Shown: positions 34,839 through 43,602, counted from the stretch's first letter. The stretch is DNA of 64,000 nucleotides from an uncultured Hungatella sp. (GCA_910585435.1 CAJUEJ010000015.1:1-64000), one strand, 5' to 3'. The notes: generated from the letters alone by a model not told the origin. Numbers and translations: made by a program.

Positions 34839-36134
34839 ATGGAGAGAAGGTATTGGATTTGGATGTTGGTTTTGGTTGGAGTGATAGGGGGAATTGTGGG
34901 GTGTAAGGGTGCTGAGAGAGAGCATGAGGGATTGAAGGGATCGGAGTGTCTTGTGAGGGCAGAGTATCCGGATAAAAGGTATGGGAGTGATGAGGAGCGG
35001 TGGGAGGCGGAGAGAGAGTTGCGGATTGGGGAGGCGTTTCGGGAGAGGGTGAATGGGTTTGGGTTTGAGACGGCGGCAAGGCTTTTTTCTGAGGACAGGG
35101 GGAATCAGGTGTATTCGCCGGTGAGCCTGTATTTTTCTTTGGCTGTGGCTGCGGCCGGGGCCCAAGGGGAGACAGGGCAGGAGCTTTTAGGGGTTTTGGG
35201 GTATGAGGATGAAGGGAGGCTGGCTGAGGATTGCCGGGAGGCTTTTGCCGTCTTTTATCAGGATCAGGATGGGTATAAGCTTCAGATTGCTTCTTCTGTC
35301 TGGGTGGATAAGAGGTTTGAGGTGAAGGGGGAGTTTCTGGATCATGTGAAGGAAGCGTACTTTGGGGAGGTGTTTCGGACGGATTTTTCAGGGGAGGATG
35401 CCGGGGCGGATATGGCGTCCTGGGTGAAGGAGAAAACCTATGGGGTGCTTGAGCCTTCTGTGGAGACGAAGGAGGGGCAGGTGCTGTCGCTTTTGAATGC
35501 GGTGTATTATTATGATGAGTGGCTGGATCAGTTTGATAAGGATAAGACGGAAAAGGGAATTTTTACCTGTGGGGACGGTACGGAGGTGGAGTGTGATTTT
35601 ATGAACCGCACTATGGGATCCCATGGGTTTGTGAGAGGGGAGAATTATACGGTTTCCGGTATTTCAGGGAAGAATGGGCGTATGCTGGTTCTTTTGCCGG
35701 ACAGAGGGGAGGACCTTTGGCAGTTTTTGGAGTCAGGGGAAAGGCTGGAGGCTGTTTTGAATGAAGAAGAGGGAGAAAGTGGATTTGGGGAAGTGGTGTG
35801 GCAGGTGCCCAAATTTTCCTATGGCAGCAGCTATGGGCTGAGGGATGTGCTGGAAAGAATGGGGGTGTGGGCTGCTTTTTCGCCGGAGAAGGCGGATTTT
35901 TCAGGGATCAGCCATGAGATGTGCTGGATTGATTCGGTGATCCAGGAGGCACATATAGGGATTGATGAAAATGGGATTGAGGCGGCTTCTTTTACCCAGA
36001 TGGATTGGGCGGGAGCGGCACTGCCTTCCGGTAGGGCGGAAATGATACTGGACAGGCCGTTTTTGTATGTGGTTCAGGAGAAAGGATGCCCGCTGTTTAT
36101 AGGGATCTGTGAAAATCCGGCGGACGGGGAATGA
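34839..36134 (+). CDS. Serpin-family lipoprotein (protease inhibitor)
   Basis: 431 aa from ATG 34839 (GGCGGAGGGATT upstream). A lipoprotein signal ends in GGIVGC, so Cys22 would be lipidated and the protein held on the outer face of the membrane. Serpin signatures: RLFSEDRGNQVYSPVSLYFS, LLNAVYYYDEWLDQF, MLVLLPDRGEDLW, and a hinge/reactive-loop region IGIDENGIEAASFTQMDWAG before ILDRPFLYVVQEKG. Serpins trap serine proteases by loop insertion. The hinge has Ile where small residues are usual, so inhibitory strength is uncertain. The DNA is unusually G-rich on the coding strand and prefers GGG, AGG and GTG codons compared with its neighbours, suggesting a separate origin or strand-biased mutation. 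Confidence 0.88.
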   Translation: MERRYWIWMLVLVGVIGGIVGCKGAEREHEGLKGSECLVRAEYPDKRYGSDEERWEAERELRIGEAFRERVNGFGFETAARLFSEDRGNQVYSPVSLYFSLAVAAAGAQGETGQELLGVLGYEDEGRLAEDCREAFAVFYQDQDGYKLQIASSVWVDKRFEVKGEFLDHVKEAYFGEVFRTDFSGEDAGADMASWVKEKTYGVLEPSVETKEGQVLSLLNAVYYYDEWLDQFDKDKTEKGIFTCGDGTEVECDFMNRTMGSHGFVRGENYTVSGISGKNGRMLVLLPDRGEDLWQFLESGERLEAVLNEEEGESGFGEVVWQVPKFSYGSSYGLRDVLERMGVWAAFSPEKADFSGISHEMCWIDSVIQEAHIGIDENGIEAASFTQMDWAGAALPSGRAEMILDRPFLYVVQEKGCPLFIGICENPADGE

Positions 36135-36170
36135 GAAGGGCAGAGAAAAAAGAGAAGGGAAGAGGATTTT

Positions 36171-36659
36171 ATGGAGCGGAGAGATAAGATTAATTATTAT
36201 CTGGATCTGGCGGAGGTGGTTTCTAAGAGGGCTACCTGCTTAAGAAAGCGTTATGGGGCGGTGATTGTGAAAAATGATGAGGTGATCTCCACAGGGTATG
36301 TGGGTGCGCCCAGAGGCAGGAAGAACTGTTCGGATCTGGGGGTGTGTATCCGGCAGAGGATGAATATTCCCAGAGGGGAACGGTATGAGCTGTGCCGCAG
36401 CGTTCACGCCGAGGCCAATGCCATTATCAGCGCGGAGCGGGAGAAGATGATAGGGGCGTCTATGTATCTGGTGGGAAAGGAAGTGGATACGGATCAGTAT
36501 GTGAAGAACTGCAACAGCTGCTCTATGTGCAAGCGGCTGATCATTAATGCGGGGATTGACACGGTGTATGTCCGGGACGATGAGGAGCATTACCGGGTGG
36601 TTCAGGTGGAGGAATGGATCCAACAGGATGAGTCGCTGGATGGGACATTTGGATATTAG
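36171..36659 (+). CDS. Deoxycytidylate deaminase family protein
   Basis: 162 aa. The zinc and proton-shuttle motif is VHAEANAII with His79 and Glu81. The cysteine ligands are in NCNSCSMCKR (Cys117 and Cys120, with an extra Cys114). ATCLRKRYGAVIVKNDEVIS and STGYVGAPRGRKNC are typical of dCMP deaminases and ComEB. The enzyme converts dCMP to dUMP for dTTP supply. The ATG at 36171 follows AAGGGAAGAGG. It is followed by a terminator, so it ends the transcription unit. Confidence 0.92.
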   Translation: MERRDKINYYLDLAEVVSKRATCLRKRYGAVIVKNDEVISTGYVGAPRGRKNCSDLGVCIRQRMNIPRGERYELCRSVHAEANAIISAEREKMIGASMYLVGKEVDTDQYVKNCNSCSMCKRLIINAGIDTVYVRDDEEHYRVVQVEEWIQQDESLDGTFGY

Positions 36660-36693
36660 GAAGGGCTGAAATTTGCTATAGTAAAATGAATCA

Positions 36694-36727
36694 GGTCTGC
36701 CGCGGTTTCACGGCAGACCCTGTTTTT
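36694..36727 (+). terminator. Terminator after the dCMP deaminase gene
   Basis: GGTCTGCCG (36694-36702) and CGGCAGACC (36711-36719) form a 9-bp perfect stem followed by CTGTTTTT. It also lies just beyond the end of the convergent yjfB gene. Confidence 0.88.
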
Positions 36728-36750
36728 CATCGAGCCAGTACTAGGCAGTA

Positions 36751-36933
36751 CTACACCCGGATATCCAGATATTCTCCTAACCCGGAAACCGGCATGGACG
36801 CTGTCTCCAGCATCTGGTTTATCGCGTCGCCGGTAACCTCGGCTGTGTCGAGAACCTTGGATAATAAAGCAACTCCCATGTTTGAAGCCATCCGGCTTGT
36901 GGACATGGAGTAAGATAACGCTGCAATATCCAT
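36751..36933 (-). CDS. yjfB: YjfB family putative motility protein
   Basis: 60 aa on the minus strand, start 36933 behind GGAGGTGATATAGT. The sequence MDIAALSYSMSTSRMASNMG, then LLSKVLDTAEVTGDAINQML, matches the small YjfB family of Firmicutes, annotated as putative motility proteins because of association with flagellar (sigma-D) regulons. The biochemical role is unknown. It is a single-gene unit here, and its presence suggests the host is or was flagellated. I could not find a convincing sigma-D promoter. Confidence 0.8.
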   Translation of the reverse strand: MDIAALSYSMSTSRMASNMGVALLSKVLDTAEVTGDAINQMLETASMPVSGLGEYLDIRV

Positions 36934-36973
36934 ACTATATCACCTCCGTTATGGAAATCATAAAAAAATGATA

Positions 36974-37010
36974 GCAGAAACCTGGAAGAAAATCAAGAGA
37001 CAGTTTCTGC
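36974..37010. promoter_or_regulatory. Dyad between the divergent yjfB and XpaC-like genes
   Basis: GCAGAAAC (36974-36981) and GTTTCTGC (37003-37010) form a perfect 8-bp inverted repeat with 21 bases between. It could be an operator serving either gene. Confidence 0.35.
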
Positions 37011-37026
37011 AGGCTGATTATGGGGC

Positions 37027-37055
37027 TTGATTATTCGGCGGTGTAGGGATAAAAT
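37027..37055 (+). promoter_or_regulatory. Promoter of the XpaC-like/vWA/TelA operon
   Basis: TTGATT (37027-37032), a 17-base spacer and TAAAAT (37050-37055), 39 bases before the TTG start. Confidence 0.6.
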
Positions 37056-37094
37056 AAAAAGAGAATATTTTTATGAATACATAGAGGTGAGGTT

Positions 37095-37826
37095 TTGAAC
37101 AAATATACGAAATTTTTACTGGGAAACGGGGCTTTTGCGGCTGTTGCCGTCTGTCTGTACTCGCCGGGGCTTATAGGCCTGTCCCCTTTCAGCCCCAATG
37201 CCGCAGCGGCGGCCGCGTCGGTTGCTATCGGGGCAGCCGCTGTGCCGGCTTTTATCTGGATGAACAAAAGCCTCCTGGCAGAAAAAGAGATAAAGCTTCT
37301 GGGAGTCAATGAAGATCAGGCGGTGCAGAAGGCGAAGGAGCTTATGGAAACCTATGGGATGAGCAGGATTCTGGGGGGAATCGCAAAGTCCGCCATATCC
37401 CAGATGGAGCGAATGGAGAATGCCCAGGCAAACTTTGAAAGGCTGACGGCAAGAAGGTTTGAGGCAGGGACTTTAAGCTATCAGAAATTTATGGCCGTGA
37501 TGCATTCTGCCCAGGCTGCCCTGGAAAAGGGGTATGTGAGGATGGCCAACAAGATGATTATCTTCGACGAGGCGGAATACAGGAGGCTGACATCGGATGC
37601 ATACAAGAAGGACGACATTCCGGACCAGATCCAGGAGGAAAAGAGAAAATTGTATGACACAAACCTTGAAGATCTCCGGGGGATTTTAGAAAGCCATGAG
37701 AGGATTCTGTTGGGAATCGATCATCTGATGATGGAGATGTCTGAGGTGGACTGTTCAGATCATGAGATCGATCATGCCGCCCAGGAGATTGATACGCTTC
37801 TAAAACAGCTGGAATACTATAAATAA
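37095..37826 (+). CDS. XpaC-like membrane-associated protein
   Basis: 243 aa, starting at TTG 37095 behind GAGGTGAGG. Two N-terminal hydrophobic segments (residues about 8-30 and 38-57, Ala-rich) precede a long helical cytoplasmic region (about 65-243, predicted coiled coil). The arrangement, and the TelA gene two positions downstream, match the XpaC family (annotated as 5-bromo-4-chloroindolyl phosphate hydrolysis protein), which is often encoded with TelA. It is the first gene of a four-gene unit. Family assignment is from architecture and context; activity unknown. Confidence 0.65.
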   Translation: MNKYTKFLLGNGAFAAVAVCLYSPGLIGLSPFSPNAAAAAASVAIGAAAVPAFIWMNKSLLAEKEIKLLGVNEDQAVQKAKELMETYGMSRILGGIAKSAISQMERMENAQANFERLTARRFEAGTLSYQKFMAVMHSAQAALEKGYVRMANKMIIFDEAEYRRLTSDAYKKDDIPDQIQEEKRKLYDTNLEDLRGILESHERILLGIDHLMMEMSEVDCSDHEIDHAAQEIDTLLKQLEYYK

Positions 37827-37838
37827 ATGGAGGAACCT

Positions 37839-39524
37839 ATGAAAAACAGTAAAAATCAGATCTTCATCATCACGGCAACCGGAATCCTGGTGTTTGTGGC
37901 TGTGTTCGCCGGGATTCTTTTAACCAGGAATGCGGGAAAGTCCACCAAGACCATCAATACAGAGTCTGCAATCTCTGTCATTGAGCGGTATGTGAAAAAA
38001 ATCGATCCAAGGCAGGCAGAGGTGATAAAGTCACCGGTGGAGCTGACGGACAGCCATGTAGACGAGCTGCCGGATATTGACACCAATGACATCACCGTAA
38101 GGCCGGATACGTCTCTTTATGCCGAGATTTTTTCCACGTCGGAAAAATGCGGGCCGGGAAAGGACGGGTGGATCAATGAGGTGGCAGAAAGCTTTAACCG
38201 ATCAGGGTTTGAGGTAGATGGAGAGCCGGTTTCCGTCATGATCCGGAATGTGGCCTCCGGTCTTGGCATGGACTATATAAGCAGCGGCAAATATATTCCT
38301 GACGGCTACACCCCTTCCAATGATTTCTGGGGCAAGATGCTGGAGGCTGACGGGGTAAGGATGGAGACGGTCAGTGACGGTCTGGTGAACAATACGGCAG
38401 GGATCCTGCTGTCTAAAAATACCCACAAGGCCCTGGTGGAGAAATACGGTTCCATCAACCTGAAAACCATTGTGGAGGCCACTGCCGGCGGAGAGTTTGC
38501 CATGGGCTACACCAATCCCTACGCATCCGCCACAGGCTTGAATTTCCTTATCTCCACTCTCCAGACCTACAATGCCCAGGATCCTCTTCATGAGGATGCC
38601 ATGGCCGGCTTCCAGTCCTTCCAGGCCAATGTCCCCTTTGTGGCCTACACCACCCTGCAGATGAGGGACGCTGCGGAGACAGGGACCCTGGACGGGTTTG
38701 TCATGGAATATCAGACATATATCAATGATTCAGACCTGGCGCGGAAGTACGAATTTACTCCCTTCGGCTTTGTGCATACCAACCCTCTTTATACCACCCA
38801 GGATACACCTGAGGAGAAGAAAGAGATTCTGAAGCTGTTTGCTGATTTCTGCCAGAGGGAGGAGAACCAGAGGCTGGCAAAGGAGTACGGGTTCAACGTG
38901 GATTTACACTATACGGTGGAGCAGAGGGAGGTTGACGGAGATACCCTTTTAAGCGCCCAGGAGCTCTGGAAAAAGGAGAAGGATAGCGGAAAGCCGATTC
39001 TGGCAGTGTTTGTGGCGGATGTGTCCGGATCCATGGACGGGGAGCCTCTAAACTCCTTAAAAACATCTCTTATTAACGGGATGCAGTATATCAATACCAC
39101 CAACTATGTGGGGCTGGTATCCTATTCCGACGAGGTGGTTATCAATGTGCCGGTGGGACAGTTTAATCTGAACCAGCAGTCTGCTTTTAAGGGAGCAGTG
39201 GAAAGCTTAAGTGCTGCCGGCGGCACGGCTACCTTTGACGGGATCATCGTGGCGGCTGACATGCTTTTAAAGGCTAAGGAGGAGTATCCGGACGCAAAGC
39301 TGATGATGTTTGTGCTGTCTGACGGAGAGACCAACCGGGGATATTCCCTGAAAGATATTGAAGAGCCTTTGGACGCTTTGAATATTCCTATTTATACCAT
39401 TGGGTACAATGCGGATATTCCGGCGCTGGAAAGTATTTCCGCCATCAATGAGGCGGCCAGTATCAATGCGGATTCAGATGATGTGGTGTATAAACTGAGA
39501 AACTTATTTAATTCCAGCTTGTAG
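37839..39524 (+). CDS. Membrane-anchored solute-binding-like protein fused to a vWA domain
   Basis: 561 aa from ATG 37839 (TGGAGGAACCT). One N-terminal membrane segment (about 6-30) acts as anchor. Residues about 60-370 resemble a periplasmic-binding-protein fold (GWINEVAESFNRSGFEVDGE, GYTNPYASATGLNFLISTLQ). Residues about 388-561 are a von Willebrand A domain with an intact MIDAS: DVSGSMDG with Asp394, then GGTATFDG and LSDGETNRG. It is therefore predicted to present a metal-dependent adhesion domain outside the cell. It lies between XpaC-like and TelA genes with 12- and 14-base gaps, which suggests a joint envelope function. Confidence 0.82.
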   Translation: MKNSKNQIFIITATGILVFVAVFAGILLTRNAGKSTKTINTESAISVIERYVKKIDPRQAEVIKSPVELTDSHVDELPDIDTNDITVRPDTSLYAEIFSTSEKCGPGKDGWINEVAESFNRSGFEVDGEPVSVMIRNVASGLGMDYISSGKYIPDGYTPSNDFWGKMLEADGVRMETVSDGLVNNTAGILLSKNTHKALVEKYGSINLKTIVEATAGGEFAMGYTNPYASATGLNFLISTLQTYNAQDPLHEDAMAGFQSFQANVPFVAYTTLQMRDAAETGTLDGFVMEYQTYINDSDLARKYEFTPFGFVHTNPLYTTQDTPEEKKEILKLFADFCQREENQRLAKEYGFNVDLHYTVEQREVDGDTLLSAQELWKKEKDSGKPILAVFVADVSGSMDGEPLNSLKTSLINGMQYINTTNYVGLVSYSDEVVINVPVGQFNLNQQSAFKGAVESLSAAGGTATFDGIIVAADMLLKAKEEYPDAKLMMFVLSDGETNRGYSLKDIEEPLDALNIPIYTIGYNADIPALESISAINEAASINADSDDVVYKLRNLFNSSL

Positions 39525-39538
39525 GGGAGGATTTACGT

Positions 39539-40687
39539 ATGGCATTTACATTGGATATTCCAAAAAAGGAAGAGATTAAAAAAGTGGTGGAAGAGCAGAC
39601 CATGGTAGATGAGGAGACCAGCCTTGTGATCTCCGACGCGTCAAAACAAAAGGGGGATGAAATCCTCCGGACGGATATAGACAATTTCCAGGACAGGAAG
39701 GAGCTGACAAAGGCTATCGAAGAGTTCGGTGCCGATGTGGTGAAGAAATCCTCTGACAGGAATGCGCTGATGAAAACCAGGATCGGGGATCTGTCCAGGG
39801 CAGGAGGCGAAAGCGGGGAGGTGGCTAAGGGGCTTGAGGAGCTTTCCAGGCAGATGAAGGATCTGGATCCTTCCGGGATTGATTTCGTGAAGAGAGGGCC
39901 TTTGGGGAAGGTGTTTAACCCGGTGCGGGCGTATTTCAACCGGTATAAAGCCGCTGATACCGCCATTGCAGAGATTGTGGAGTCTCTGGACAAGGGGGCC
40001 AGGGTGCTTAGGGATGACAACACTACCCTGGAGCTGGAGCAGGCCTCCATGCGAGAGCTTACTAAGGAGCTGAACCAGAAGATTGTCCTGGGGCAGGAAC
40101 TGGATGCATATCTGACAGAGCAGATAGAGCGTCAGAGAGCCTTGAACGGAGATTCGGACAAGGTGAAATTCGTGGAGGAGGAGATTTTATTCCCCTTAAG
40201 GCAGCGGATGATTGATTTTAACCAGATGCTGGCAGTGAACCAGAACGGGATCATCGCCATGGAGGTCATCCGGAAAAATAACTACGAGCTGATCCGTTCC
40301 GTAAACCGGGCGCAGACCGTGACCATCGCGGCTCTCAACGTGGCGGTGACTGTGGCAGGGGCTTTGTATAACCAGAAGATTGTCCTGGAGAAGGTGAAGA
40401 CTCTCAATCAGGCCACCAACAGCATGATAGAGGCCACCTCCAGGATGCTGAATACCCAGGGGACAGAGATTCAGAAGCAGGCCATGGACTCCAATATTGA
40501 TGTGGAGACTTTAAAAGGCGCGTTTAAGGAGACCCTGGAGGCGCTGGAATCCATCAACCAGTATAAGCAAAAGGCCCTTCCCCAGATGAAGGAGACCATC
40601 GCAGAGTTTAAGCAGCTGGCGGATGAGGGGGAGAACGTGATCCGGAACATGGAGGAATCAGAGATTATGAGAAAGGAGAACGGTTGA
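39539..40687 (+). CDS. telA: TelA family toxic anion resistance protein
   Basis: 382 aa, almost wholly helical and without membrane segments. It matches the TelA/KlaA family in pattern: FNRYKAADTAIAEIVESLDK, LRDDNTTLELEQASMRELTK and the C-terminal QTVTIAALNVAVTVAGALYN, LNQATNSMIEATSRMLNTQG. The family was named for tellurite resistance, but in Firmicutes it is also linked to cell-envelope stress and lantibiotic or cell-wall antibiotic tolerance. Strong operon with the XpaC-like and vWA genes; the stop overlaps the start of the next gene. Confidence 0.88.
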   Translation: MAFTLDIPKKEEIKKVVEEQTMVDEETSLVISDASKQKGDEILRTDIDNFQDRKELTKAIEEFGADVVKKSSDRNALMKTRIGDLSRAGGESGEVAKGLEELSRQMKDLDPSGIDFVKRGPLGKVFNPVRAYFNRYKAADTAIAEIVESLDKGARVLRDDNTTLELEQASMRELTKELNQKIVLGQELDAYLTEQIERQRALNGDSDKVKFVEEEILFPLRQRMIDFNQMLAVNQNGIIAMEVIRKNNYELIRSVNRAQTVTIAALNVAVTVAGALYNQKIVLEKVKTLNQATNSMIEATSRMLNTQGTEIQKQAMDSNIDVETLKGAFKETLEALESINQYKQKALPQMKETIAEFKQLADEGENVIRNMEESEIMRKENG

Positions 40688-41451
40688 ACCAGGCTATATA
40701 CAATATCTTCGGAAACTGGGAGGAAACTATCCTGTGGTCCTGTCTGCAGGGTGTCATGGGGCAGGTATACCTGGGGGCAAAGGGTGACGCTGCAATGGCA
40801 GAACTGGGTGATTTTGCCTTTTATGCAGGGAAGCCGGATGAAGAGCTTCTCCGGTTCAACCCGGAAGGCCGCAATCAGGATTTTATGATTATGATTCCCC
40901 AGAATGAAGCATGGGAGCTGCTCATCGAAAGCTGCTACGGGGATAAGGCCAGGAAGGTTACCCGGTATGCATTCAAAAAAGAGAAGGATATTTTTAATAA
41001 GGACAGATTAAGGCAGGCAGTTTTGACGTTGCCGGAAGGCTATGAATGGAGGCTGCTAAAAGAGCAGGAATATGAACTGTGCCGAAACAGCGGATGGGCC
41101 CGCGATCTGGTATCCCAGTTTAAGGATTATGAAACCTATGAAAGGCTGGGGCTGGGCGTGGTTGTGTATAAGGATCAGGAGCTGGTGGCAGGTGCATCCT
41201 CTTACAGCAGATACAGGGAAGGGATCGAGATTGAGATCGATACCAGAGAGGATCACAGAAGAAAGGGCCTGGCCTATGGGTGTGGGGCCAGGCTGATTTT
41301 AGAGTGCCTGAAAAGAGGATTGTATCCCAGCTGGGATGCACAGAATCTGTGGTCCGCAGCATTGGCCCGGAAGCTGGGGTATCATTTCAGCCATGCATAT
41401 ACTGCTTATGAAATTTGTTTTCAAGTACCCTGGCCGTCTAAAAATGCCTGA
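40684..41451 (+). CDS. GNAT acetyltransferase (ZmaR-like)
   Basis: 255 aa, starting at TTG 40684 that overlaps the telA stop (TTGA) behind AAAGGAGAACGG. The C-terminal half has the acetyl-CoA fold: YKDQELVAGASSYSRYREGI, IEIDTREDHRRKGLAYGCGA, PSWDAQNLWSAALARKLGYH. The N-terminal half resembles the GNAT_acetyltran family, to which the zwittermicin-A resistance protein ZmaR belongs. Translational coupling to telA suggests a linked role, possibly modification of an envelope-active compound (inference). Its 3' end overlaps the convergent ROK gene by 31 bases. Confidence 0.8.
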   Translation: MNQAIYNIFGNWEETILWSCLQGVMGQVYLGAKGDAAMAELGDFAFYAGKPDEELLRFNPEGRNQDFMIMIPQNEAWELLIESCYGDKARKVTRYAFKKEKDIFNKDRLRQAVLTLPEGYEWRLLKEQEYELCRNSGWARDLVSQFKDYETYERLGLGVVVYKDQELVAGASSYSRYREGIEIEIDTREDHRRKGLAYGCGARLILECLKRGLYPSWDAQNLWSAALARKLGYHFSHAYTAYEICFQVPWPSKNA

Positions 41452-42554
41452 ATATAAGGAAGTGCGGCACCGATGGAGATATTGTGCCTGGGCATTTTGC
41501 TTATCAGAAGGAAATCGTGTTCTTCTGCAAAGGGCGTCATCTGCTGAATCTGCCCATGGAGGAAATCCAGATCCTCCTGGCACAGATATCGGGCAAGATA
41601 GCCTCCAAGAATAAAATCCGTATCATAAACCAGATGCAGCATATTCACAGCCTTTGCCAGATTGGTGAGAAAACGGTTCCAGCGGGTGAGGGCAGAAGGC
41701 TCCTTCTGCCTTACAGCCTGGAAAAAATCCTCCGGTGTCTCTGGATCTGGGAGGAGAGCGTTCAAAGACAAAAGGGTTTCCATGCAGCCTTTCCTGCCGC
41801 AGTAGCACCGGGTTCCCTCCGGCTCCATCTGGATGTGTTCGATGGTGGAATTGTGGCCGTGTTTTCCTGTCAGGATCACGGAATTGGAGATGACCGCAGC
41901 GCCCAGGTGCCTGCTTAACGAAAGGTAGAAAGCGTCTGTAAGCTCCGGCCAGGCCCACAATTCCGATGTGGCGGCGCTGTCTGCATCATGGATGAAGGAA
42001 CAGGGATAGGGAAGGTGCCTTGAAAATTCTTCAATGGAAAGTCCGGTGCATGAAAGGATTTCGCCGTACATCACAGTCCTTTTATCCGGCGTCACAAGCC
42101 CCTGCATGGCAAATCCCATGCCCAGAATCTGTTCCTCTGCGATGCCCAGGGAATCCTTAAATTCCAATATCTTATGGCAGACTGCCTGAAAATAGGAGCT
42201 GCTGCGTTCAAAGGGAATCTCATATACCATTCTCTCTATCTTTTCCCCATACAGGTTGACGGCAATGCATTTCACTTCTTTTTTTAAGATTTCCACCCCG
42301 AAGCTGATGCGGTAATCAGGAACAATGGAATAGGCGCAGGCTTTTCTTCCCACATACTCTGTGCTGATCAGCCCGTTTTTCCGGATCAGCCCGTCCCGCT
42401 CCAGGGCTGCCAGATTGGTGGTTATGGTAGGAAGGCTTAAGCGAAGGGCAAAGGAAATATCCTGTTGGGAGACCTTTTTGTTTTTATAGATAAAATGATA
42501 GATCAGGCTTCTGTTATTCTGTTTAATCTGACTGGGGGTAATCGTTTTTTTCAT
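41421..42554 (-). CDS. ROK-family transcriptional repressor
   Basis: 377 aa on the minus strand. The N-terminal 80 residues form a winged helix (NNRSLIYHFIYKNKKVSQQD, LPTITTNLAALERDGLIRKN). The ROK domain follows (VGRKACAYSIVPDYRISFGV) with the zinc motif CYCGRKGCMET and the sugar-binding region GMGFAMQGLVTPDK and HDADSAATSELW. Such NagC/XylR-type proteins repress sugar operons and release DNA on binding sugar. It is divergent from the SDR/FGGY operon, and the space between holds the palindromes at 42633-42802. The last 31 bases overlap the convergent GNAT gene. Confidence 0.92.
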   Translation of the reverse strand: MKKTITPSQIKQNNRSLIYHFIYKNKKVSQQDISFALRLSLPTITTNLAALERDGLIRKNGLISTEYVGRKACAYSIVPDYRISFGVEILKKEVKCIAVNLYGEKIERMVYEIPFERSSSYFQAVCHKILEFKDSLGIAEEQILGMGFAMQGLVTPDKRTVMYGEILSCTGLSIEEFSRHLPYPCSFIHDADSAATSELWAWPELTDAFYLSLSRHLGAAVISNSVILTGKHGHNSTIEHIQMEPEGTRCYCGRKGCMETLLSLNALLPDPETPEDFFQAVRQKEPSALTRWNRFLTNLAKAVNMLHLVYDTDFILGGYLARYLCQEDLDFLHGQIQQMTPFAEEHDFLLISKMPRHNISIGAALPYIQAFLDGQGT

Positions 42555-42632
42555 AGGCCTATCCTCTCATATCCTATATGGTTTCTGGCTAGTGTACTGC
42601 ACCAATTAGCCATAGGGTTTACTTATAATGCT

Positions 42633-42657
42633 ATTTTATAAAATCGTTTTGTAAAAT
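42633..42657. promoter_or_regulatory. ROK operator pair near the repressor gene
   Basis: The perfect palindrome ATTTTATAAAAT (42633-42644) is followed one base later by the variant GTTTTGTAAAAT (42646-42657). It lies 79 bases from the start of the ROK gene, as expected for autoregulation. Confidence 0.65.
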
Positions 42658-42740
42658 AATAGTATATCATAAAATGCCGTCAAAAATCTATTAGCCAAAT
42701 TTCATGATTTATACATAAAAAGATTGTCTATTGTTACATA

Positions 42741-42769
42741 TTGACGAATCAGGTTTTATTCTCTATTAT
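42741..42769 (+). promoter_or_regulatory. Promoter of the SDR/FGGY kinase operon
   Basis: TTGACG (42741-42746), a 17-base spacer and TATTAT (42764-42769). Confidence 0.75.
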
Positions 42770-42790
42770 GTGATTATATTTATTAAAATG

Positions 42791-42802
42791 ATTTTATAAA
42801 AT
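42791..42802. promoter_or_regulatory. ROK operator in the SDR leader
   Basis: A second exact copy of the palindrome ATTTTATAAAAT, 22 bases downstream of the -10 box and 23 bases before the SDR start. It is placed to block initiation or early elongation. Confidence 0.65.
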
Positions 42803-42825
42803 AATTTTTATTAAAGGAGAAGGAT

Positions 42826-43602
42826 ATGGGAATTATTGAGAAAATGAGACTGGACGGAAAAAAAGGGTTTGTGACCGGAGGGGCAAGAGGCATCGGCAAA
42901 AGTACGGCCAGGGCATTTGCGGAAGCCGGCGCAGATGTGGCTGTGGTGGATGTGGACTATGAGGAGGCAAAGAAGACGGCGGCAGAGCTTGCAGAGATCA
43001 CAGGCAGGAGAGTGATTGCCATCGGGACGGACTGCACAGATAAGGATCAGGTGGAACAGATGATCGCCCAGGTGGTGGAGGAACTGGGAGGCCTGGATTT
43101 CTGCCACAACAATGCAGGGATCTGCATCAATGCGCCTGCCGAGGAGATGACATATGAGCAGTGGAATAAGGTAATCAATATCAACCTGAACGGAATCTTT
43201 CTTACAGACATTGCGGCTGGAAAATATATGCTGGCCCATGGCGGCGGTTCCATCATCAACACAGCTTCCATGTCGGCCCATATTGTCAATGTGCCTCAAC
43301 CTCAGTGTGCTTATAATGCGTCAAAGGCAGGGGTCATCCAGCTTACCAAATCTCTGGCAATCGAGTGGGCATCCCGGGGGGTACGGGTAAACAGCATCAG
43401 CCCGGGCTATATCGGGACGGAGCTGACCCTGAATTCGCCTACCCTGATTCCTCTCATCGAAAAATGGAATGCCATGGCGCCTCTTGGAAGGATGGGAACA
43501 CCGGAGGAGCTGCAGTCTGTCTGCGTCTACCTGGCCGGAGACACCAGCACCTTCACCACAGGCGCAGATTTTATCATTGACGGAGCATTTACCTGTTTCT
43601 GA
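42826..43602 (+). CDS. SDR-family dehydrogenase (sugar/polyol type)
   Basis: 258 aa classical short-chain dehydrogenase. It has the NAD(P)-binding TGGARGIGKST motif, an Asp at the end of beta-2 (VVDVDY, favouring NAD), NNAGI, catalytic Ser in NTASMSA and Tyr-x3-Lys in CAYNASKAGV. SPGYIGTEL is the usual substrate-loop start. It resembles sorbose/arabinitol/gluconate dehydrogenases. It is the first gene under ROK control and precedes an FGGY kinase, so oxidation of a polyol to a ketose, then phosphorylation, is a reasonable reading. RBS AAAGGAGAAGG. Confidence 0.88.
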   Translation: MGIIEKMRLDGKKGFVTGGARGIGKSTARAFAEAGADVAVVDVDYEEAKKTAAELAEITGRRVIAIGTDCTDKDQVEQMIAQVVEELGGLDFCHNNAGICINAPAEEMTYEQWNKVININLNGIFLTDIAAGKYMLAHGGGSIINTASMSAHIVNVPQPQCAYNASKAGVIQLTKSLAIEWASRGVRVNSISPGYIGTELTLNSPTLIPLIEKWNAMAPLGRMGTPEELQSVCVYLAGDTSTFTTGADFIIDGAFTCF

